Source of the DNA: Cristatella mucedo
Lineage: Eukaryota; Bryozoa; Phylactolaemata; Cristatellidae
Direction: 5' to 3'
DNA: 64,000 nucleotides
NCBI GenBank assembly: GCA_009760855.2
Contig: WPIO01000012.1
Span: 1,050,501 to 1,114,500 of the forward strand
The notes under the pieces were generated by a model. The model ran no database searches and was not told the origin of the DNA. It saw nothing but the letters and a program-made list of their open reading frames with translations. Position 1 is the first letter of the stretch. Every line of letters starts with the position of its first letter. Positions 52,295 through 55,492 of the stretch are shown piece by piece. The position numbers and the translations under genes are program-made.

Positions 52295-53164
52295 AGAGAG
52301 AAAATAAGAGGAATATATAATTATGTGTGAAACCTGCCATATTTTAAAGAGGTTTGTAAATGACAGCGTGAAAGAGACATCAGATTTCGAGCTGCCGATG
52401 ATGGCCGTAAAGATATCGCGGCTGATCAGAGATGTCCTTTAAAGCAGTGCAAGAGCTATTTTACTGGCTCTTGCTCCACAACACCCTACGGTATCTTTAC
52501 ATCCGACTCGTCCTGCTTTGAACAGGGAGACGCCAGACAAATCTTCCAGCTTGAAGGGAACGGATCGCTCTCAAAATGCTACGACGGATGGTGCTTTCAA
52601 ATATTTGAAGACAAATACGAATGTAAGGAACGATCGCTTGAACCGCGTGAAGCCGACTTCGTGCGTGGAGCTGGCTGGCACTGGCCTGGGCACTGCGTTC
52701 ATCGAGCGCAGCCAATTAAATTCATTATCAATCTCTCAATCTAATGCACTCCGATTGACTGCTACCTACCCATCCACTACTCGGTCTGCTTTTCTGATAG
52801 AAAACTATTGTAGCAATGTACCGTTTGAGCATCGCTGTATTGCTTGAAACTGTTAAAGCATTTTGCAAGAGCTCCCATCAAAATAATTTTTTTGTGCTGA
52901 CATCCGACTGCTCGAGTGCCTTTCGCAGCTGGCGATGAACGCGTCAGCGGCAGCCATCTTGCCAGCAGCTATCGTAGGGTTGTCGAATCCTCGCAGAACA
53001 GACGCGCGAACCTTTGGGGACATAAGCACCGTGAGTATGAGAACCGCCGGTATAAGCCTCAACTTTCGCATTTGCAGATTTCCGCAGAGAAAGGTCGACA
53101 GCCCGAGCAAGAATTGGGCGGTCGGTCGTACCGGATGGCCATTGGAGGGCAGGTGCCGGCTTAA
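8952..53164 (+). CDS. Mesh/SUSD2-like transmembrane receptor gene, 23 exons (whole-gene span)
   Basis: Predicted single-pass membrane glycoprotein of about 1150 residues. Domain order by approximate residue: signal peptide 1-26, NIDO 45-270, IPT/E-set 270-410, Trp/Cys linker 410-506, AMOP 510-668, VWD 669-855, VWD-Sushi linker 855-937, Sushi 940-1002, TM helix about 1015-1042, cytoplasmic tail to the end. NIDO-E-set-AMOP-VWD-Sushi-TM is the architecture of Drosophila Mesh, a smooth septate junction protein; human SUSD2 shares AMOP-VWD-Sushi-TM but lacks NIDO. A role in cell adhesion or junctions is inferred from family. Each exon was found by motif and bounded by GT/AG sites with matching phase. 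Summed coding length is 3455 nt (exon 11 from 26289), one short of a multiple of three; the discrepancy maps to exon 12. Introns carry LINE, SINE and LTR insertions but no exon is disrupted by one. An ATG at 8952 opens a hydrophobic leader; TAA at 53162-53164 closes exon 23. Confidence 0.88.
9563..9730 (+). mobile_element. LINE family L, 3' UTR fragment
   Basis: Matches the family 3' UTR from 'TGCATGTCACCTCTAACCAT' through the GCGCC...GGGCGC hairpin to an (ATT)n tail. In intron 1. Confidence 0.75.
9731..11006. other. Intron 1, remainder
   Basis: GC-rich start grading into ordinary intron. No recognised feature apart from the LINE tail before it. Confidence 0.5.
11007..11140 (+). CDS. Exon 2: start of mature ectodomain / NIDO entry
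   Basis: Acceptor TTTTAG, donor TGG|GTGAGT; enters in phase 1 and leaves in phase 0. Encodes a stretch ending [20 protein letters not shown], which continues directly into [10 protein letters not shown] of exon 3. This is the usual 'hydrophobic patch, then G(Y/F)(V/I)S' entry into a NIDO domain. Confidence 0.82.
11396..12235 (+). mobile_element. 5'-truncated LINE copy (family L), best-preserved ORF end
   Basis: Encodes the C-terminal part of a non-LTR retrotransposon reverse transcriptase: [48 protein letters not shown] and [15 protein letters not shown], ending FSGSL and TGA at 12001. The 3' UTR ends with a hairpin-forming block (AAAGCGCCTAGAGAGAGATTG...GGGCGCTTTA) and an (ATT)n tail. One in-frame TAG at 11501 (GATTAGGAT where related copies have GATAAGGAT). 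The element is of the APE-endonuclease, CR1/L2-like type judging by motifs. Located in intron 2. Confidence 0.8.
13474..13763 (-). mobile_element. Solo LTR, family LTR-2 copy 2, TSD GCAA
   Basis: 290-bp minus-strand copy; on the + strand it runs from TTTTGTGTG to ACACAACA and is flanked by perfect 4-bp repeats GCAA (13470-13473, 13764-13767). Inserted in the head of a SINE-A copy. Its right end is part of the palindrome at 13728-13888. Confidence 0.72.
13728..13888. repeat. Near-perfect palindrome, ~80-bp arms, no spacer
   Basis: Left arm 13728-13808 and right arm 13809-13888 are reverse complements with only a few mismatches and one 1-nt gap. The centre is CTGTCAAGG|CCTTGACAG. The outer ~36 bp of each arm are the end of LTR-2; the inner ~45 bp are flank. 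Confidence 0.85.
13888..13953. repeat. (TA)n microsatellite
   Basis: About 33 uninterrupted TA units directly adjoining the palindrome. Confidence 0.95.
14109..14441 (+). CDS. Exon 3: NIDO domain, main part
   Basis: 111 codons, phase 0 to 0; acceptor AATTTAG, donor AAC|GTAAGT. Contains [29 protein letters not shown] and the diagnostic [13 protein letters not shown], where NIDO domains have a 'hxVTWxxV' strand before the NTFQ motif. The longest coding exon with an unambiguous frame. Confidence 0.88.
15069..15200 (+). mobile_element. SINE-B copy
   Basis: 'TTTGGTTAAGGTGCTCACC' head, diverged B box (GGTATCGAGCCC), then 'GGCATATGTGAAGCACCTGA' and 'ATAGAGGTTAATTTATTTGA'. In intron 3, abutting a TA-core element. 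Confidence 0.5.
15200..15410 (+). repeat. TA-core element, copy 2, short tract
   Basis: 'GACGTTCCCCCGTAGGATTA', 'ATGTATAACTAAGAATACAC', a short AT tract (15331-15341), then 'GATCAAATTAAGTTCACG' and 'AACTCAGTATAATTGGA' as in copy 1. Confidence 0.65.
15508..15736. repeat. TA-core element, copy 3, palindromic
   Basis: Left arm 15510-15544 (CCCCTATGTTGATGAATGTA, TAACTAGGAATAC) and right arm 15607-15637 (GTATTCCTAGTTATACATTC, ATCAACATGGGG) are inverted repeats around about 62 bp of (AT)n. The right side continues with several GGGGGAATGT-type repeats (15640-15725) that are the reverse complement of the outer flank of copy 1. Confidence 0.72.
15853..15954 (+). CDS. Exon 4: NIDO domain, NTFQ motif
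   Basis: 34 codons, phase 0 to 0. Encodes [17 protein letters not shown] followed by [12 protein letters not shown], the NIDO signature (NTFQ..L.T......(A/V)(I/L)FNYG.I.W). Acceptor TTGTAG, donor CAG|GTATGT. It sits just downstream of TA-rich palindromic elements at 15190-15745. Confidence 0.9.
15955..18194. other. Intron 4
   Basis: Holds the SINE-A at 17431-17592. Opposed ORFs at 16890-17286 match no family I recognise and lack splice support. Otherwise nothing seen. Confidence 0.5.
17431..17592 (-). mobile_element. SINE-A copy
   Basis: Full-length reverse complement: 'TTAATTTAACAGCCTCCTTT', 'CCATCGCTTGAAGTTGGCAA', diverged B box, 'GAGCACCTTACCTCCTGGGC'. In intron 4. Confidence 0.62.
18195..18351 (+). 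CDS. Exon 5: NIDO domain, C-terminal part
   Basis: Phase 0 to 1. Acceptor CCCTTTCAG, donor GACG|GTAAGA. Begins [18 protein letters not shown], the NIDO 'Q(A/V)GFN.G' segment that joins exon 4 cleanly, and ends in a Cys-containing segment (PVSCFPD) before the E-set region. Confidence 0.87.
18352..20447. other. Intron 5, 5' part
   Basis: Contains GC-rich blocks (19020-19560, 19680-20430) with several short ORFs but no motif, no splice-consistent exon and no recognised repeat. Could hold an unrecognised mobile element or regulatory sequence. Confidence 0.4.
20448..20912 (-). mobile_element. LINE family L copy split by a SINE-B insertion
   Basis: The (AAT)n tail and hairpin block (20448-20560) and the 'ATGCACAGTGTCAACATG...AGGTGCGTTTTTAGT' part (20755-20912) are one minus-strand LINE 3' end, separated by a + strand SINE-B at 20563-20725. 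In intron 5. Confidence 0.65.
20563..20725 (+). mobile_element. SINE-B copy inserted in a LINE
   Basis: 'CTGGTTTAACCCAGAGGTTA' head, B box GGGCTCAAGCC, then 'GGCATATGTGAAGCACCTAA' and the LINE-like tail 'ATAGAGATTAATTTATCTTA'. Confidence 0.6.
21246..21354 (+). repeat. Two-copy 55-bp tandem duplication
   Basis: Units 21246-21300 and 21301-21354 share 'CAGAACGTATTCATTTA' and 'TGTGAATCTAAACGAACAC'; a few differences. In intron 5. Confidence 0.85.
21738..21890 (+). mobile_element. SINE-A copy
   Basis: 'GATAGCCCAGGAGGTGAGG' A-box region, B box CGTTCGAATCC, body '...TTCAAGCGGTGGCAATAGCG' and 'TCTTCTACCGCTATGCAAAT', tail 'CAATCAGCTTA'. In intron 5, shortly before exon 6. Confidence 0.65.
22071..22189 (+). 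CDS. Exon 6: IPT/E-set domain, N-terminal half
   Basis: Phase 1 to 0. Acceptor TTTTTCGCTTCAG is strong; the donor GAG|GTTCTA is weak apart from GT. Encodes [17 protein letters not shown] then a segment ending CQFGDE, the IPT-type 'GG..V.(I/V).GPCF....C.FG' pattern. Only 104 bp separate it from exon 7. Confidence 0.82.
22294..22426 (+). CDS. Exon 7: IPT/E-set domain, C-terminal half
   Basis: Phase 0 to 1; acceptor TTCTTTCCAG, donor CTAG|GTACAA. Encodes [20 protein letters not shown] then SLWLGD, the IPT 'h.C.TPP....G.V.(L/V).(L/V)' strand pair. Continues the domain opened in exon 6. Confidence 0.82.
22668..22834 (+). CDS. Exon 8: second E-set-like strand region
   Basis: Phase 1 to 0; acceptor CTCTTGCAG, donor AAG|GTAAAA. 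Encodes [20 protein letters not shown], then [11 protein letters not shown] and [12 protein letters not shown]. Mesh and SUSD2 have an equivalent 'h.W.......h.(I/V).L(F/W)(G/A)Y.E' segment between the IPT-like and AMOP regions. Confidence 0.82.
23078..23232 (+). CDS. Exon 9: linker (Mesh/SUSD2-specific)
   Basis: Phase 0 to 2; acceptor TTTGTAG, donor CAC|GTAAGC. Encodes NSGDFTFKP and [12 protein letters not shown], matching the '(G/S).(Y/F).F.P.....L.(V/I)GA(I/V)(R/A)(V/I)' stretch in this family before the Trp-rich segment. Confidence 0.8.
24225..24499 (-). mobile_element. Solo LTR, family LTR-2 copy 3
   Basis: 275-bp minus-strand copy, starting TGTTGT on the + strand; flanks CTGC and CTGT look like a decayed 4-bp duplication. 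Lies in intron 9 just upstream of exon 10. The ORF across 24388-24777 is partly this repeat and partly exon 10. Confidence 0.65.
24615..24750 (+). CDS. Exon 10: Trp/Cys segment before AMOP
   Basis: Phase 2 to 0; acceptor TTGCTGCAG, donor CTG|GTGAGG. Encodes [11 protein letters not shown] and [15 protein letters not shown], which fits the conserved 'LW......W........WA..(Q/E)C..W' segment of Mesh/SUSD2. It starts 115 bp after a minus-strand LTR copy (24225-24499). Confidence 0.8.
24905..26178 (+). mobile_element. Highly diverged LINE family L copy
   Basis: 24935-25130 translates with gaps to ARNLRVMF...LSLDDHI..LKS.YFQL, the family's pre-'[13 protein letters not shown]' segment; 25365-25420 echoes 'GDRAFSS.....AWNS'; 26135-26178 is the 'TTTATCAAGTGCATTATTATT' tail. 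Too decayed for a continuous ORF. In intron 10. Confidence 0.5.
26289..26421 (+). CDS. Exon 11: AMOP domain, N-terminal part
   Basis: Encodes a CxxC pair ([15 protein letters not shown]) and GRWMVASG, and exon 12 supplies the next Cys to give the AMOP pattern 'C.C(T)...Q.......GR(F/W)....GC'. The acceptor is uncertain: AG at 26288 or 26300, both phase 0 and with poor pyrimidine tracts. The donor G|GTCTTA (phase 1) is weak. The spacing between CT and GRW is a few residues longer than usual. Confidence 0.65.
26542..27449 (-). mobile_element. Tigger/pogo-like DNA transposon with transposase C-terminal fragment
   Basis: Ends CAGTCGCTCCTC and GAGGGATGACTG form inverted repeats; a TA precedes the left end. 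On the minus strand 27095-27364 encodes [40 protein letters not shown] and [19 protein letters not shown], reminiscent of the C-terminal part of Tigger-type transposases, followed by a Gly/Pro/Ala-rich tail. Truncated, with stops. Located in intron 11. Assignment is from recalled family features. Confidence 0.5.
26840..26868. repeat. (CA)n microsatellite
   Basis: Short CA run inside the Tigger-like element. Confidence 0.9.
27450..28399. other. Intron 11, middle part
   Basis: GC-rich; a 157-codon minus-strand ORF (27976-28449) is Arg/Pro/Ser-rich with no recognised domain and is not called a gene. Confidence 0.4.
28400..28560 (+). mobile_element. SINE-A-like copy
   Basis: 'TCTTAGCTCAGGACTAAGG' A box and GGGTTCAAGCCC B box at normal tRNA spacing, then 'TCTTCTGCCGTTGTATACA' and 'GAGGCAGTCGAATGAGC', a diverged SINE-A body. 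Not called a tRNA gene because the acceptor stem does not pair. In intron 11. Confidence 0.5.
28561..29951. other. Intron 11, 3' part
   Basis: No recognised gene or repeat; 28880-28990 has an open stretch with CMCCPTL that superficially resembles AMOP but is in the wrong phase. Confidence 0.45.
29952..30304 (+). CDS. Exon 12: AMOP domain, main part, with apparent 1-nt frame break
   Basis: Acceptor GTATTAG, donor TCTG|GTGAGT. The 3' three-quarters is an unmistakable [54 protein letters not shown] and KDCNEYSPP, all close to SUSD2. The 5' part joins exon 11 in phase 1 as GC..., then [13 protein letters not shown], matching the AMOP 'H.....C(I/V)R' segment, but in a frame one base off from the 3' part. 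The break lies between about 30020 and 30048. The 3' frame is itself open through the exon, so an alternative acceptor inside the exon (for example after 29992) would avoid a frameshift at the cost of two cysteines. Confidence 0.82.
30568..30610. repeat. (TA)n microsatellite
   Basis: About 21 TA units in intron 12, flanked by TATG/CATA-rich sequence (30500-30640). Confidence 0.95.
31070..31254 (+). mobile_element. SINE-A (tRNA-derived), most complete copy
   Basis: tRNA-like head with A-box-like 'TGGCACACTAGGTAAGG' and B box GGTTCGATTCC (31129-31139), then a family body (TTATCGCCACTGCAAGCGGT ... TTCTTCTGTCGCTATACAAA ... GAGGCTGTTAAATCAGCTA) and a (TTTAA)n-like end. The body recurs at the SINE-A sites listed here. 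No tRNA cloverleaf is intact. Confidence 0.72.
31382..32171 (+). mobile_element. LINE family L copy with frameshift
   Basis: Same C-terminal RT segment as 11396-12235 ([20 protein letters not shown] ... [17 protein letters not shown]), split over two frames by a 1-nt deletion near 31720-31750. Intact 3' UTR and ATT tail. In intron 12. Confidence 0.78.
32172..32545 (+). mobile_element. Second LINE family L copy in tandem, shorter and older
   Basis: Starts in the 'ctaatcttttgaagaccgtg' ([15 protein letters not shown]) segment directly after the ATT tail of the previous copy and ends at a diverged hairpin block. It may mark an insertion into an older copy's tail. Confidence 0.65.
33145..33372 (+). 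mobile_element. LINE family L 3' UTR fragment
   Basis: From 'CTTATTCGTGCTGACACTGT' to hairpin and (ATT)n tail; no coding part. In intron 12. Confidence 0.72.
34314..34451 (+). CDS. Exon 13: VWD domain start with GDPH motif
   Basis: Phase 1 to 1; donor CCAG|GTGAGC. Encodes [20 protein letters not shown] then KGDFVLMDA, the classic start of a VWD domain. In SUSD2 and MUC4 the Asp-Pro bond of GDPH is cleaved; conservation here suggests the same processing (inference). Two acceptors, CAG at 34313 and 34319, are both in phase. Confidence 0.93.
34785..35064. repeat. (CTC)n microsatellite with a 24-base C run
   Basis: About 280 bp of CCT/CTC repeats interrupted by C24 (34887-34910). The minus strand is pure purine over long stretches. 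The very long poly-Gly/poly-Glu/poly-Arg reading frames here are artefacts of the repeat. In intron 13. Confidence 0.97.
36031..36149 (+). mobile_element. LINE family L 3' tail fragment
   Basis: About 120 bp: 'CATGATATTACTCACCGTTC', hairpin block, (ATT)n. In intron 13. Confidence 0.72.
36150..37969. other. Intron 13, 3' part
   Basis: AT-rich, nothing recognised. Confidence 0.5.
37970..38527 (+). mobile_element. LINE family L copy, 5'-truncated
   Basis: 101-codon open segment from [20 protein letters not shown] to TAYSGSL, then full 3' UTR, hairpin block and (ATT)n tail. In intron 13, 155 bp before exon 14. Confidence 0.8.
38683..38853 (+). CDS. Exon 14: VWD domain
   Basis: Phase 1 to 1; acceptor TGTATTTAG, donor AAAG|GTAGGT. 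Joins exon 13 as [14 protein letters not shown] and continues [15 protein letters not shown] and [20 protein letters not shown]2 has the same order (AQPG..., AVQE..SD.VEV, LSFA....W...KG). Confidence 0.9.
39043..39176 (+). CDS. Exon 15: VWD domain
   Basis: Phase 1 to 0; acceptor ACCAATAG, donor AAG|GTAACA. Encodes [20 protein letters not shown] followed by [12 protein letters not shown], the VWD beta-strand region that precedes the 'GLLG' motif of exon 16. Confidence 0.86.
39177..40144. other. Intron 15, 5' part
   Basis: AT-rich, nothing recognised. Confidence 0.5.
40145..41120 (-). pseudogene. Broken copy of a multi-copy transposon-associated ORF
   Basis: Two minus-strand pieces: 40846-41118 with [20 protein letters not shown] then GSRVQERN, and 40145-40420 with [20 protein letters not shown] then NYVTVL. 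Both recall a widespread uncharacterised invertebrate protein family with 'DL..LVRDL.L.K...E.LGSRL.E.N' and 'KVLLPPLH.KLG.MK..V'. Interrupted by stops and by a minus-strand LINE tail at 40468-40560. Not a host gene. Confidence 0.42.
40468..40560 (-). mobile_element. LINE family L 3' tail fragment
   Basis: (AAT)n followed by the reverse complement of the hairpin block. Lies inside the broken transposon ORF at 40145-41120. In intron 15. Confidence 0.68.
41121..42230. other. Intron 15, 3' part
   Basis: Only a short SINE-A-like head near 41655-41705; nothing else recognised. Confidence 0.45.
42231..42342 (+). CDS. Exon 16: VWD domain, GLLG motif
   Basis: Phase 0 to 1; acceptor CTGCTTGTAG, donor CAGA|GTATGT. 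Encodes [20 protein letters not shown], the VWD 'T.GL(L/C)G.(W/L)(N/D)(D/N)' signature, then [17 protein letters not shown]. Confidence 0.9.
43480..44410 (+). mobile_element. LINE family L copy joining endonuclease and RT ends (internal deletion)
   Basis: 43500-43610 encodes [16 protein letters not shown] then [16 protein letters not shown], which fits the C-terminal end of an APE-type endonuclease ('.(G)HTLDL(V/I)(F/L)S....SDH..'). It passes at about 43680-43790 into the RT C-terminal segment ([20 protein letters not shown] ... [16 protein letters not shown]), so the central RT is missing. Several frame changes. In intron 16. Confidence 0.68.
45360..46000 (+). mobile_element. LINE family fragment with reverse-transcriptase palm
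   Basis: Encodes [20 protein letters not shown], a stop at 45526-45528, [19 protein letters not shown] and [15 protein letters not shown], ending [20 protein letters not shown]. (F)YADD is the RT catalytic motif and 'PQGS(V)LGP(L/V)LF' its usual partner. Followed by a collapsed 3' UTR and ATT-like tail. In intron 16. Confidence 0.75.
46379..46630 (+). CDS. Exon 17: VWD-to-Sushi linker with paired cysteines
   Basis: Phase 1 to 1; acceptor TCTATTTATAG, donor AATG|GTAAGC. Encodes [18 protein letters not shown] and [23 protein letters not shown]2 has the equivalent segment 'LC....(F/L)C.FD(V/I)A.(T/S)G' between its VWD and Sushi domains. Confidence 0.86.
47059..47253 (+). CDS. Exon 18: Sushi/CCP domain
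   Basis: Phase 1 to 1; acceptor CATTTTGCAG, donor TTCG|GTAAGC. Encodes one Sushi domain with four cysteines ([32 protein letters not shown]) and the conserved Gly-Tyr and Gly-x-Trp positions. A solo LTR begins 8 bases into the following intron. Confidence 0.92.
47261..47993 (+). mobile_element. Solo LTR, family LTR-1 copy 2, TSD AGCT, at a splice donor
   Basis: 733-bp element starting TGTAGCC and ending GGGTACA, with perfect short inverted ends (TGTA...TACA) and 4-bp target duplication AGCT (47257-47260, 47994-47997). The 5' duplication is bases +4 to +7 of intron 18, so the LTR starts at +8. ORFs inside are not host genes. Confidence 0.85.
47998..50119. other. Intron 18 after the LTR
   Basis: SINE-A at 48761-48919; short ORFs around 49200-49630 without motifs. 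Confidence 0.45.
48761..48919 (-). mobile_element. SINE-A copy
   Basis: Reverse complement of body and head, with B box 'AGGATTCGAAACC' and 'GAGCACCTTACCTCCTGGGC'. In intron 18. A short head-only relative occurs at 41655-41705 and a weak one at 35640-35765. Confidence 0.62.
50120..50218 (+). CDS. Exon 19: membrane-proximal stalk and start of TM helix
   Basis: Phase 1 to 1; acceptor AATATTTTCAG, donor GCAG|GTGTGA. Encodes an acidic stalk (EALEEAESD) followed by the hydrophobic run [18 protein letters not shown]. Confidence 0.82.
50378..50441 (+). CDS. Exon 20: end of TM helix and stop-transfer basic cluster
   Basis: Phase 1 to 2; strong acceptor TTCTTTTTGCAG, donor TCAG|GTGAGT. Encodes [20 protein letters not shown]: the helix ends at FCFV and the KRKNRK cluster places the C-terminus in the cytoplasm. 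Confidence 0.85.
51743..52311. repeat. GA-rich low-complexity tract, ~570 bp
   Basis: (GA)n at 51743-51810 grading into GAGAC/CAAGAGAGA variants, then a G run and (GA)n at the end. Reading frames through it are artefacts. In intron 20. Confidence 0.97.
52526..52622 (+). CDS. Exon 21: cytoplasmic tail
   Basis: Phase 2 to 0; acceptor CCTGCTTTGAACAG, donor AAT|GTAAGG. Encodes [16 protein letters not shown] then [16 protein letters not shown], hydrophilic and Ser/Thr-rich. No family match recognised; support is splice sites, exact phase fit and openness. It follows the GA-rich low-complexity block. Confidence 0.75.
52929..53030 (+). CDS. Exon 22: cytoplasmic tail
   Basis: Phase 0 to 0; acceptor CCTTTCGCAG, donor ACC|GTGAGT. 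Encodes [20 protein letters not shown] then [14 protein letters not shown]. The Ala-rich stretch is mildly hydrophobic but short and broken by Pro, so not called a second TM segment. Confidence 0.72.
53078..53164 (+). CDS. Exon 23: terminal coding exon with stop codon
   Basis: Phase 0; acceptor CGCATTTGCAG. Encodes [15 protein letters not shown] then [13 protein letters not shown] and ends in TAA. The intron before it is only 47 bp. A possible AATAAA lies about 285 bp downstream. Confidence 0.75.
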   Translation: MSAEKGRQPEQELGGRSYRMAIGGQVPA

Positions 53165-54826
53165 TGTTTGAATGCCAAAGGCGATCGCTTGCTTCGTGGC
53201 TTGCCTATGCCTGCTTGTATATGTAGCCGTTAAAATCGTTTTCTTTTCAAACTAGCTCGGAAGCCGCACGCGAACTGTCGCGTCCGCCTGGTATTGCACC
53301 TGTCTCAGGCCTGAGCTAGCCGCCTGCACTGGCTCTCTAGACGACGGCTAGCTGCCTGGCGCCACTGTGTCGAGCGCTCCGAGGCGTCGTCGCAGGTTCG
53401 CGTGCAGGTGCGAAGCTTTCCGCTTTCGCTGGCCGCAGTGGCGCCATAATAAAGAAAGAGCGCCGAGTCTCGACCACCTTTCGAGTCTCCGAACAGAGAG
53501 CGCACGTGGGCTGAAAAAAGACCTCGGAATTTTTGTACGCGAATTGTATTGGCAGTCGCCATTAAAGTGTCAATTGTTGCATTCTTTTTGAAGACTTCGA
53601 GGGGGGCATTTTTTAGCGGGGTCTTCTCATTTCCCAGCGACCACATCGCTTCAGATTAGTACAGAAATTCGGATTGTGTACATGAAGTTGACTGCTGAGA
53701 CGCATGTATCTAGTCTAAGAAGTTCCTCAAAAAATATGACCTCGCCAGCTGCGTTGAATAGCATTTCTCTAATCACGAGACCCCATACAGCGGAGCTGGC
53801 CAGTTATTTCAAGAAACTCTAAGGAAAAACTTGAATGCCATTTGCATGGACGTTATCGCCGGGCCCTAGTCTGTCGATGCAATTATTCCCAGGTTATCCT
53901 TTTCAGGCTATTCTTTTACAGTCCCTTTTCCTGCCAAACGAAGTAGAAGAGACTGCTTTCTAGACATATTTACACGTACTTTGGATTTTTATCCGCAGAA
54001 TATCATCAAAGATGACATGTAGTCCAACCGTGGGCTTATTTGATAGAGAATGCTCACACATTTAGATTTTGATGGTTAGAGCACCATTAACGCTGACACT
54101 GAGCCTAATCAATACATTGAAGCAGCAAATAGTCTTCATGTGACCTAGCGCTAGCAAGCAGCATGTGATTATCCCAAAGATTAGGGAGTAAAGACCAGGG
54201 CAATGTATGTTCATGACAGGAATAACAGTTTTTGATAATCAAATGTCCTCCAAATTTTTGCGGGAATCCAAAGAAATCTTTGCCATTCTACAGCCAGACC
54301 TCGCATCGAGTTGAAAGGTAGTAATGCCAGACTGTTTTCCGCTTCAGCGCCAGCTTGGCTATTTAGCGGAAGCACGAGCAAGAACGAATGTTTTTTTATC
54401 TGCTATAACTGATCCATATTTTGAGCTAATGATCGATCGGTCTGTTTAATCTAAAATATGACCACACTTTATACTAGCTGTTACCTTTAAGGGTAATGTA
54501 AAGATGTTTTCGACAGAAGATAATTATTACCACGAGGTACAGTCTTTTAGATGCTTGTGACAGTTCAATTGAAAGCGGATAAAAATAGTGTCAATAATAA
54601 GGAAGAGTTTTAGGGACAATAAATGACGACAGGTAGCTGGAAAATGCCTTGGCTGCATATGAGCATGACGGTGTGAACCCGTCGGAACACATAAGTCGCT
54701 ACGCATACGATGCATCGGATGACATAGTCAGGTTAGAAAGACAAGAACACGCTGCAGATGGGTCGGCAGGCAAATTATGTGCATACAGGTGTATTTAGCG
54801 CGAGAAGTCATATAACGTTCTAGTCC
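53165..54826. other. 3' UTR and intergenic sequence
   Basis: GC-rich for about 450 bp after the stop, then AT-rich; a candidate polyA signal but no gene or repeat recognised. Confidence 0.5.
53448..53453 (+). promoter_or_regulatory. Candidate polyadenylation signal AATAAA
   Basis: Canonical AATAAA hexamer about 285 bp after the stop codon of the receptor gene; an ATTAAA follows at 53561-53566. Assigned by position only. Confidence 0.4.
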
Positions 54827-54970
54827 CTCTGGGTCGGGTCAGTGAGGTCACCTAGGGTCGGGTCAGTGAGGTCACCCAGGGTCGGGTCAGTGAGGTCACC
54901 TAGGGTCGGGTCAGTGAGGTCACACAGGGTCGGGTCAGTGAGGTCACCTAGGGTCGGGTCAGTGAGGTCG
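54827..54970 (+). repeat. 24-bp minisatellite, 6 copies
   Basis: Unit (C/A)(T/C)AGGGTCGGGTCAGTGAGG plus TCAC, repeated six times with variation mainly at the first two bases. Intergenic, about 1.7 kb after the receptor stop. The 8-residue repeat ORFs are a by-product. Confidence 0.95.
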
Positions 54971-55324
54971 AGGAAGCGTCGTTGGCGTAACCGAAAACGA
55001 GGTTTCGGGTTGGTAAACATCCTTCGCAGATAACGCGCACATTCTCCGAAGGTGAATCGATCTCCGGCCGCTAGCTCGACGGCCGAGTTTCAGCTTTTGC
55101 GTACTCCTCGTGTCAAAACTCTCACAGGGTAGCCACACATTGACGTGAAGGACACGTCACTCTGAAAATCGGAGTTGCCGTGCTTCGAAAGCTGACCGGC
55201 GAGTGATGCTGGCTGAGTGAGCGAGTATTGGTTAGATCTCTCCTTCAGGACATGCTACTGCGACAATCAGTGATCGGAGCTTGGAAGAATTCTGGTGCAC
55301 CGGATATAAATAGTAATTAATATA

Positions 55325-55492
55325 TATAATTTTAATATAATTGATGTAATATAATTCATTTATATAGCGCCCCAAGAGAACTTAATCTCTATTAAGACGC
55401 TTCACATATGCCTCGGAGGTTCGAGCCCACGACCTCAGTCAGACGTTGGTCGGGGCGAGCACCTTAACCGCTAGACCAAACCAGCTCGGCGC
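55325..55492 (-). mobile_element. SINE-B copy, best preserved
   Basis: On the minus strand: 'TGGTTTGGTCTAGCGGTTAA' (A box TAGCGGTTAAGG), 'GGTCGTGGGCTCGAACCTCC' (B box), 'GGCATATGTGAAGCGTCTTA', then 'ATAGAGATTAAGTTCTCTTG' and 'GGGCGCTATATAAATGAATT', the LINE-like hairpin tail. Confidence 0.68.

Noticed and set aside
51616-52340. Several overlapping Ser/Leu-rich and Arg/Glu-rich ORFs up to 201 codons
   Set aside because: By-products of the GA-rich tract; present in several frames at once.
54820-55033. 8-residue repeat protein (SPRVGSVR units) on either strand
   Set aside because: Minisatellite open in both directions; no start context, splice or homology support.
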